NCBI GenBank assembly: GCA_040901705.1
Contig: JBBDYI010000381.1
Location: forward strand, 1 to 10,809
Length of the DNA stretch: 10,809 nt
Direction of reading: 5' to 3'
DNA from: PLA5 sp040901705
GTDB taxonomy: Bacteria; Planctomycetota; Planctomycetia; Pirellulales; PLA5
In this document: positions 6,315 to 10,809 of the stretch, piece by piece
Position numbering within the stretch: the stretch's first letter is position 1
How the letters are laid out: every line of letters starts with the position of its first letter
The notes under the pieces: generated by a model
What the model was told of the DNA's origin: nothing
Seen by the model: the letters and a program-made list of their open reading frames with translations, nothing else
Databases searched by the model: none
Position numbers and translations under genes: made by a program

Positions 6315-7759
6315 CCAGTCGAGCGATCACGCGGCGAACCGCGATCAAGGGTTTGGGCGGCGTCACCATCGGTTTGCCGTTTCTGGAAGAGATGCTGCGG
6401 CCTTCGCTGTCGCTGGCGGCCAGTAAGTCGGCAGTAGAGGCGAAAGCGGCCGTGCCGGTGCGGGCGTTCAACGTGTTTTTCGGACTCGGCATACCTGCGC
6501 CGCTGCAAAAGGAAGGTTTCGACGGCGTGCTGGAGCCGCTCAAGCCGCTCGGCGAAAAGCTGCTGATCATGCGGGGCGTCGATCATGTGCGGTGCGACGA
6601 GAAGGGCATCAACGCGCATTACGACGGCGCATCGGCGGCGTTTACGGCCGAGCCGCCGCAAGGCGAAGCCAAGGCCGGCGGTCCGTCGATCGACCAGATG
6701 ATTCGCCGGGCGCATTATCCCGACGGACTTCCGCCGGGCATGGTGCCGACGCTGGTGGCCGGGACGTTTTTTCGCCGCAGCCGCTTGAGTCGCTACGTCC
6801 ATAGCTTCAATCCCGACGGCACCGTGGCCGCGACGATGCAGGAGAAGCCGCGGGCCGTGTTCGAGCGGGTGTTCGGCACGGTCGCGGCGGAGAACGATTC
6901 CGACGACGCGCGGCGGCGACGGCTGCGGCGAAGCGTGCTCGACACCGTGCTCGATCAATACAAGTTTTACACGGGGCCGAATTCACCGCTCGGTGCGACC
7001 TCGAAAGCCCGCGTGGCGGAGCATCTTGAACGGATTCGCGAGTTCGAGCAACGGGCGTTCGCGGTCAAGGTAGACGGAACGGCTGCGCCGGACCTGCCGC
7101 GGGAGTCGAAGCTGTTGCATGGCGGGGCGGCCGATCCGGGCGGCGAGGGGATCGATATCACGCTTGAGGAGTTGAGCGCCGAGTGGCGGCTGCTGGCGGA
7201 ACTGTATGCGCTGGCGATTCAGACCGATCGTACGCGGTTCGGATCGATCACGTTTCTGGCGGCGGGCGAGCGAATTCGATTGACCGGCAAGTATGAGTAC
7301 AACGGCCGCAATGTGTTCGAGTTCGACGACGCCGGGCAGCGTAAGAAATCCGGCTCGCAAGCGTGCAGTCACGAATGGTGGCACGATTTCGACGAAAAGA
7401 AAAAGAACGAGCAGCTTCGCGCCCACGCTCATATGAAATTGCGCGAAGTGGCGTACTTCCTCAGCTTGCTCGACGGCAAGGACGCCGTGGACGCCAACGG
7501 CAAGACGATTCTCGATAATGCGCTGTTGACGATTTCGACCGAGTCGGGCGACGGCCGGCACAACGACGTGCGGCGGGAACTGACGGGCGTGTTTCACGCG
7601 ATCAGCGGCGCGGGTGGGCGATTCAAGACGGGCCAGATCGTCGACGTCAACGCCGAAGGGCTGGACGTGTATAACACGATGCTTTCGGCGATGGGCGTTT
7701 CCGGGCGGCTGGGGCCGGGGAAGCGGAAGATGGCGGAGGTTGGCGCGATTCGGGTGTGA
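6311..7759 (+). CDS. Tat-exported DUF1552 family protein
   Basis: A 482-residue protein that starts inside the stop of the preceding gene, so the two are translationally coupled. The N-terminus has a twin-arginine signal, TRRTAIKGLGG (7-17), followed by a moderately hydrophobic stretch to about residue 25. This matches the SRR-x-x-L-K-G type leader usual in this family and implies export in folded form. The body has DUF1552 features: GVDHVRCDEKGINAHYDG (about 91-108), the SIDQMI segment, ERIREFEQRAF, and near the C-terminus LDNALLTISTESGDGRHND. No catalytic residues are established for the family that I can point to. The pairing suggests it works with the cytochrome-like partner outside the cytoplasm. 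Length is normal and no truncation is visible. Confidence 0.92.
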   Translation: MTSRAITRRTAIKGLGGVTIGLPFLEEMLRPSLSLAASKSAVEAKAAVPVRAFNVFFGLGIPAPLQKEGFDGVLEPLKPLGEKLLIMRGVDHVRCDEKGINAHYDGASAAFTAEPPQGEAKAGGPSIDQMIRRAHYPDGLPPGMVPTLVAGTFFRRSRLSRYVHSFNPDGTVAATMQEKPRAVFERVFGTVAAENDSDDARRRRLRRSVLDTVLDQYKFYTGPNSPLGATSKARVAEHLERIREFEQRAFAVKVDGTAAPDLPRESKLLHGGAADPGGEGIDITLEELSAEWRLLAELYALAIQTDRTRFGSITFLAAGERIRLTGKYEYNGRNVFEFDDAGQRKKSGSQACSHEWWHDFDEKKKNEQLRAHAHMKLREVAYFLSLLDGKDAVDANGKTILDNALLTISTESGDGRHNDVRRELTGVFHAISGAGGRFKTGQIVDVNAEGLDVYNTMLSAMGVSGRLGPGKRKMAEVGAIRV

Positions 7760-7762
7760 TGC

Positions 7763-7812
7763 CCAGCGGCAAGGTTCGCGGTTCGCTGGCCCGCTTGTGC
7801 GAAGATTTCGCA
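7763..7812 (+). terminator. Two small stem-loops after the DUF1552 gene
   Basis: CCAGCG (7763-7768) can pair with CGCTGG (7784-7789). TGCGAA (7798-7803) pairs with TTCGCA (7807-7812) around a 3-base loop. Both lie within 55 bases of the stop codon. Neither is followed by a T-run, so intrinsic termination is not established; they may simply protect the 3' end. Confidence 0.25.
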
Positions 7813-7819
7813 GGAACGC

Positions 7820-7909
7820 TTGAAACACGGAGGCCCGGAGCAGCCTTCGGCCGCAACCAAGAAGGTCAATCGATTCCTTCAACGCAGAGGACGCGGGGGA
7901 CGCAGAGGG
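7820..7909 (+). repeat. Composite dispersed repeat, copy 1
   Basis: The unit starts TTGAAACACGGA, continues with GGAGCAGCC and GGCCGCAACC, and after a 14-base spacer has AACGCAGAGGACGCGG. It aligns without gaps to 9391-9480 at a constant offset of 1571 bases, with about 68 of 89 positions equal by hand count. Preserved spacing across a diverged spacer shows that it is one unit, not chance reuse of short words. No protein is encoded. Confidence 0.7.
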
Positions 7910-8012
7910 AGCGCAGAGAATCGTCATGGAAACGAACGAGCGAGCGGCGATAGCGAGGTCGATGCCGGGAGGTGACGTCTTCTCTGCGGACCTCCGCGTC
8001 CTCTGCGTTGAA
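7878..8012. repeat. Large inverted repeat between the DUF1552 and isomerase-like genes
   Basis: TTCAACGCAGAGGACGCGG (7878-7896) is perfectly inverted at 7994-8012. A second, inner pair, CGCAGAGAA (7912-7920) and TTCTCTGCG (7980-7988), is also perfect. The arms could form a long imperfect hairpin with a loop of about 59 bases. The rest of 7921-8206 holds no supported gene. Confidence 0.8.
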
Positions 8013-8062
8013 TCGAACCAATCAAGATTTGCGCAAGGGAGCTAGAATCTGCGGGTTCGTAG

Positions 8063-8078
8063 TACGGAGGCACGGAGA
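8063..8078. repeat. Single copy of the ACGGAGGCACGGAG repeat word
   Basis: ACGGAGGCACGGAGA matches the core also seen at 9529-9544 and, inverted, at 9665-9681. A more diverged inverted version lies near 8111-8140 (GCGTGCCTCGGCGTCTGCG). This is part of the repeat-rich leader before the isomerase-like gene. Confidence 0.5.
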
Positions 8079-8194
8079 ATTCGTTAAGTCGTTCGCTGTT
8101 CCCGTCGATTCCTGCGTGCCTCGGCGTCTGCGCGTTTCAATGAATTGCGTCGCTGTTGGATCGCGGCCGGTCGGCGTGTGGGGTGTTTTCAGTT

Positions 8195-8198
8195 GGAG
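8195..8198 (+). promoter_or_regulatory. Shine-Dalgarno of the isomerase-like gene
   Basis: GGAG lies 8 bases before the first ATG of the ATGATG at 8207. It supports starting there rather than at the in-frame ATG at 8156, whose extra 17 residues show no family similarity. Confidence 0.55.
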
Positions 8199-8206
8199 CA
8201 TGGCAG

Positions 8207-9145
8207 ATGATGCAGCTTGGATTCGTCAGCGCGATTTTGCCGGACGATTCGCTGGAGGACGTTCTCTCGACCGCGAAGTCGCTCGGCTACGACTGCGTCG
8301 AGGCGATGTGCTGGCCGGTGGGGAAGGCCGAGCGGCGATATGCCGGCGTGACGCACGTTGACGTGAGCGGCTTCGATGCGAAGCGCGCTGCGCGGGTGCA
8401 TGCGTTGGTCGAGCAGTATGGCGTGGCGATCAGCGCGCTGGGGTATTATCCGAATCCGCTATCGCCGGACCGGGAGGAGGCCGAAGCGGCCACGGCGCAT
8501 TTGCGGCGGGTGATCGAAGCCGCCGCGACGCTGGGGCTGTGTGGCGTCAACTCGTTCGTGGGTCGGAATTGGACGCAGTCGGTCGACGCCAACTGGTCGC
8601 GGTTCTTGGATACGTGGACGCCGTTGGTCGAGTTCGCCGAGCAGCATCGCGTGCGGATCGGGATCGAGAACTGTCCGATGTTGTTCACGGACGACGAGTG
8701 GCCAGGCGGAAAGAATTTGGCGACGAGTCCGGCGATCTGGCGGCGGATGTTCGCGGCAATTGCGAGCGCGTCGTTTGGGTTGAACTACGATCCGTCGCAC
8801 ATGGTGTGGCAGCAGATGGACTATCTGGCGCCGCTGTTCGAGTTTTCCGAGCGGCTGTTTCACATTCACGCCAAGGACGTGCGCGTGGATCGGCATCGGC
8901 TCGACGACGAGGGGATTCTGGCAACGCCGCTGAAATATCACACGCCGAAGCTGCCGGGCATGGGCGAGGTCGACTGGGGCAAATTCGTGTCGGTGCTCGG
9001 CGACGTCGGTTATCGCGGGCCGGTATGCGTCGAGGTTGAGGATCGGACGTTCGAGGATACGGCGGCGTCGCGGCGGCTGGCGCTGCGACAGAGCTGTACG
9101 TATTTGCGGAATTTTCTGCCGGCTCGAAGCGGCTTGGATCGATGA
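8207..9145 (+). CDS. Sugar phosphate isomerase/epimerase-like TIM-barrel protein
   Basis: A 312-residue cytoplasmic protein of the xylose isomerase-like / AP endonuclease 2 TIM-barrel superfamily. Family strands are visible as LGFVSAILP (4-12), GYDCVEAMCWP and VRIGIENCPM. The divalent-metal site typical of the D-tagatose epimerase and IolE-like branch can be traced: Glu154 in IENCP, Asp195 and His198 in NYDPSH, His221 in HIHAKD, and Glu276 in VEVED. The family interconverts or dehydrates sugars and inositol derivatives; the substrate here cannot be read from sequence. Length and metal residues look complete, so it should be an active enzyme. It stands alone, with about 450 bases of repeat-rich DNA before it and about 780 after it, so no pathway partner is suggested. 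An annotation as xylose isomerase proper would be wrong: the motifs belong to the superfamily only. Confidence 0.85.
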   Translation: MMQLGFVSAILPDDSLEDVLSTAKSLGYDCVEAMCWPVGKAERRYAGVTHVDVSGFDAKRAARVHALVEQYGVAISALGYYPNPLSPDREEAEAATAHLRRVIEAAATLGLCGVNSFVGRNWTQSVDANWSRFLDTWTPLVEFAEQHRVRIGIENCPMLFTDDEWPGGKNLATSPAIWRRMFAAIASASFGLNYDPSHMVWQQMDYLAPLFEFSERLFHIHAKDVRVDRHRLDDEGILATPLKYHTPKLPGMGEVDWGKFVSVLGDVGYRGPVCVEVEDRTFEDTAASRRLALRQSCTYLRNFLPARSGLDR

Positions 9146-9203
9146 GTTGCGCTGCTCGGTGAGGTGCGGCGAAGCGGGCTGGTGCGAAAGAGTGGACGGG
9201 TTG

Positions 9204-9250
9204 TTTTTTTAACGCGGAGGGCGCGGAGGTTTCGCAGAGGACGCTGAGAG
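9204..9250 (+). repeat. T-run followed by a diverged CGCAGAGGACGC repeat
   Basis: Seven T's at 9204-9210 are followed by AACGCGGAGGGCGCGGAGG and then CGCAGAGGACGCTGAGAG, a diverged copy of the repeat core at 7881 and 9452. No convincing hairpin precedes the T-run, so I do not call it a terminator. Confidence 0.45.
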
Positions 9251-9271
9251 TTCGTTCTTTGCCGACACGGA

Positions 9272-9307
9272 ATGATCCACAGATGTCGCCGATGGCCGCA
9301 GATTAAT
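9272..9307 (+). repeat. Possible CCACAGATG...CAGATTAA intergenic repeat
   Basis: ATCCACAGATG and GCAGATTAATAG in close succession resemble another low-complexity intergenic word found in planctomycetes and other environmental bacteria. There is only one copy in this window, so the call rests on resemblance. Confidence 0.3.
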
Positions 9308-9390
9308 AGCTACGCAGAGGCCACAGGCCGGCCATTGGCCACAATCATGTCAATTGGCATTTCGTGTTCCGAATTTGGGGCATCTCGCGT

Positions 9391-9553
9391 TTGAAACACG
9401 GACGCTTGGAGCAGCCGTTGGCCGCAACCGAAAAAACGTGCTGATTACTTAAACGCAGAGGACGCGGAGGACAAAGAGTAGCCCTTGGCCACAACCAAGT
9501 TCCATACTGAAACACGGAGGCACTGAAACACGGAGGCACGGAGACACGGAGGA
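9391..9553 (+). repeat. Composite dispersed repeat, copy 2 (longest)
   Basis: The modules run in order. First comes TTGAAACACGGA (9391), then CCGTTGGCCGCAACCGAAAA (9415-9434), AACGCAGAGGACGCGG (9452-9467) and CAAAGAGT (9472-9479). Next are CCCTTGGCCACAACC (9482-9496) and two to three CACGGAGG units (9513-9552). The first 89 bases align with 7820-7908. An inverted version follows at 9664-9783. The short open frames here are repeat translations, not genes. Confidence 0.75.
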
Positions 9554-9563
9554 AAAGGGAAAG

Positions 9564-9601
9564 TGATGAACGATGATCGATGAGTGGTGAATGATGAACG
9601 A
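9564..9601 (+). repeat. TGATGAACGA direct repeat
   Basis: TGATGAACGA occurs at 9564-9573 and 9592-9601, with CGATGAGTG between them (9578-9586). That word is inverted at 9639-9647 (CACTCATCG), making this the centre of the nested inverted repeat. Confidence 0.6.
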
Positions 9602-9663
9602 CCGGCTATGCCACCTTAGGATTGGAAATGCCACCGATCACTCATCGTTTGCATATCCTCCAA

Positions 9664-9783
9664 ATCTCCGTGCCTCCGTGTTTTAAAAAATGTTTCGTGG
9701 TGGGCAAGGTCACTCTTTGAGCGTCCACGTTCGCCGCGTCCTCTGCGTTGACGTATCGACTTGTTTTCGGTTGTGGCCGACGG
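9664..9783 (-). repeat. Composite dispersed repeat, copy 3 (inverted)
   Basis: Read on the minus strand from 9783, this has CCGTCGGCCACAACCGAAAA (18 of 20 equal to 9415-9434), AACGCAGAGGACGCGG and CAAAGAGT. A diverged CCTTG.CCAC segment and a perfect AAACACGGAGGCACGGAGA (9683-9665) follow. The module order is the same as in copy 2, so this is an inverted duplicate of the unit. Confidence 0.75.
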
Positions 9784-9790
9784 TTATTGT

Positions 9791-9904
9791 GAACGGAATG
9801 CGTTGAGACGCCGAGCCGCGTGGGTATGCGAATGACGGCGAGACTTTCGGTCCCGTCGTTGGCTATACGAATCGCGCGGTGGGCCTCATTCCGTTCGACC
9901 CACC
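9791..9904 (+). promoter_or_regulatory. Potentially structured leader of deoC
   Basis: GAACGGAATG (9791-9800) is perfectly inverted at 9887-9896. A separate stem, GGTGGG (9878-9883) with CCCACC (9899-9904), encloses that second copy in its loop, so the two pairings together would make a pseudoknot. The leader ends 26 bases before the deoC ATG. No known riboswitch pattern is recognised and transcription of the leader is unproven. Confidence 0.25.
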
Positions 9905-9930
9905 CAACATTTCACACGCCGAGAGCGAAC

Positions 9931-10650
9931 ATGGACTACACGTACCAAGACATTGCCAAGATGATCGATCACTCGCTGCTCAATCCGACGTTGACGGTCG
10001 ACGATTTGGAAGCGGGGATTCGGTTGGCCCTGGATTATGACGTGGCGAGCGTTTGCATCTTGCCGTATTACCTTGGGCGGTGCGCCGAGCGGCTGGCGGG
10101 CAGCAGCGTGCGGGCGTCGACGACGATCGGCTTTCCGCATGGCGGCCACACCACGGAAATCAAGCGGGCCGAAGCGGAGCGGGCGGTGGCCGACGGATGC
10201 CAGGAACTCGACATGGTGGTGAACATCTCGAAGGTGCTCAGCGGCGATTGGGACTACGTGCGGGCAGACATCCGCGCGGTGATCGAAGTCGCCCATGCTG
10301 CCGGGCAGAAGGTGAAGGTGATCTTCGAGAACGCGTATTTGGCCGACGAACAGAAAATCCGCCTGTGCGAGATCTGCGGCGAGCTGCGGGCCGATTGGGT
10401 GAAAACGTCGACGGGTTATGCGGCGGGCGGGGCGACGTTGGACGATTTGCGGTTGATGCGAAAGCATGCGCCGGAACACGTGCAAGTCAAAGCGGCCGGC
10501 GGCGTGCGCGATTTGGACAAGCTGTTGGAAGTGCGGGCGATTGGCGTTTCTCGCGTGGGGGCGAGCCGGACGAAGGAGATGCTCGACGACTGTCGGCGAC
10601 GGCTGGGGTTGGCGGCGATCGTGCCAACGTCGGCCAACGCCGGCGATTAG
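9931..10650 (+). CDS. deoC: Deoxyribose-phosphate aldolase
   Basis: DeoC reversibly cleaves 2-deoxy-D-ribose 5-phosphate to glyceraldehyde 3-phosphate and acetaldehyde, in cytoplasmic deoxynucleoside breakdown. The 239-residue protein has the class I aldolase TIM-barrel motifs. These are IDHSLLNP (12-19), TTIGFPHGG, ELDMVVNI (92-99) with Asp94 (E. coli Asp102), and VKTSTG with the Schiff-base Lys158 (E. coli Lys167). VKAAGGVR follows with Lys187 (E. coli Lys201), and a final GVSRVGAS phosphate-binding region. The start at 9931 is where family similarity begins; an in-frame ATG at 9820 would add 37 unrelated residues, and the ribosome-binding site is weak (GAGAG). No nucleoside phosphorylase or phosphopentomutase gene is in view, so it is not in a classical deo operon here. 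It converges on the gene at the right edge with a 40-base gap. Confidence 0.95.
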   Translation: MDYTYQDIAKMIDHSLLNPTLTVDDLEAGIRLALDYDVASVCILPYYLGRCAERLAGSSVRASTTIGFPHGGHTTEIKRAEAERAVADGCQELDMVVNISKVLSGDWDYVRADIRAVIEVAHAAGQKVKVIFENAYLADEQKIRLCEICGELRADWVKTSTGYAAGGATLDDLRLMRKHAPEHVQVKAAGGVRDLDKLLEVRAIGVSRVGASRTKEMLDDCRRRLGLAAIVPTSANAGD

Positions 10651-10664
10651 GCCGCATCGTTTGC

Positions 10665-10682
10665 TCGCCGACCCAGTGGCGA
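10665..10682. terminator. Weak stem-loop between convergent genes
   Basis: TCGCC (10665-10669) pairs with GGCGA (10678-10682) around an 8-base loop in the 40-base gap between the convergent stops. With only five pairs and no T-run, a bidirectional terminator is a low-confidence suggestion from position. Confidence 0.2.
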
Positions 10683-10690
10683 ATCGTGAA

Positions 10691-10809
10691 TTACGCCTTG
10701 CGAATCTTTTCGCGGCCGTCGCGGACGTTCTTGGTTGCGTTGCGGGTGTCGATGACCAAGCGGCTGTGCTGGACGATGAAGTCGTGGTCGTAGGCCGAAT
10801 GGTCGGTCG
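10691..10809 (-). CDS. Nucleotide sugar dehydrogenase, C-terminal end (partial)
   Basis: The minus strand is open from the window edge to a TAA at 10693-10691 and gives the last 38 residues of a larger protein. They include TDHSAYDHDFIVQHSRL and VIDTRNATKNV. The T/ADHxAxDxxxIxxxxxLVxDTRNA pattern is the C-terminal UDP-binding domain of UDP-glucose/UDP-N-acetyl-hexosamine 6-dehydrogenases. The wording is closest to the UDP-N-acetylglucosamine (WbpA-like) branch. Such enzymes oxidise the C6 hydroxyl of the sugar nucleotide to a carboxylate with NAD for surface polysaccharide synthesis. The start and the NAD-binding domain lie outside the window, so subfamily is not certain. Confidence 0.75.
   Translation of the reverse strand, partial: TDHSAYDHDFIVQHSRLVIDTRNATKNVRDGREKIRKA

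Noticed and set aside
7972..8361. 129-codon plus-strand frame overlapping the isomerase-like gene start
   Set aside because: It begins in repeat sequence and ends inside the well-supported isomerase-like gene in another frame.
9204..9210. T-run as an intrinsic terminator for the isomerase-like gene
   Set aside because: No stable hairpin directly precedes it and it lies about 60 bases past the stop next to repeat DNA.
9449..9634. 61-codon minus-strand frame rich in Ser, His and Ile in the repeat region
   Set aside because: It is a translation of the CACGGAG and GATGAA repeats, a frequent source of spurious small proteins.
9391..9783. Possible CRISPR array
   Set aside because: Repeat units vary in length and sequence, occur in both orientations and have no regular spacers; no cas genes are near.
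9820..9930. Upstream in-frame start for deoC
   Set aside because: The 37 extra residues do not resemble DeoC, whose family N-terminus matches the ATG at 9931.

Overview
The window is GC-rich and reads as a planctomycete chromosome, probably of the Pirellulales type. The strongest evidence is a 3675-6314 / 6311-7759 gene pair. It joins a LamG plus cytochrome c plus DUF1587/1595/1592/1588/1585 protein to a Tat-exported DUF1552 protein, an architecture essentially confined to Planctomycetota and relatives. The low-complexity intergenic repeats (variants of CGCAGAGGACGCGG and CACGGAGGCACGGAG) fit the same source. Lineage is inferred from gene content; no marker gene is present.

Layout, left to right. 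1-248 holds no convincing gene: a 10-bp inverted repeat, a small stem, and a 7-bp tandem array ending just past the murF stop. 249-3313 (minus) is a two-gene Mur-ligase unit, murE then murF. It has a good promoter candidate and a Shine-Dalgarno before murE. MurE keeps its ATP-binding loop but has substitutions at residues that normally read meso-diaminopimelate. The MurF-like protein keeps the family fold signature but has lost the Walker A lysine and most other catalytic motifs, so it looks like a pseudoenzyme or a strongly re-purposed ligase. The 3314-3674 gap is a divergent promoter region with a candidate promoter on each strand and a GC stem-loop in the plus-strand leader.

3675-7759 (plus) is the translationally coupled planctomycete-specific pair, both proteins with export signals. 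8207-9145 (plus) encodes a TIM-barrel sugar phosphate isomerase/epimerase-like protein. It lies between two repeat-filled gaps (7760-8206 and 9146-9930) that carry direct and inverted copies of one composite repeat. 9931-10650 (plus) is deoC, deoxyribose-phosphate aldolase, behind a leader with potential secondary structure. The right edge cuts a convergent minus-strand gene whose last 38 codons match the C-terminus of nucleotide sugar dehydrogenases.

How the genes relate: murE/murF belong to peptidoglycan precursor synthesis in the cytoplasm. The LamG/cytochrome/DUF1552 pair would act outside the cytoplasm, with unknown substrate. The isomerase-like protein and DeoC are independent carbon-metabolism genes. 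I see no defence system, phage, CRISPR array, tRNA or rRNA. The most unusual things are the degenerate MurF beside a variant MurE, and the nested inverted repeat at 9415-9783.
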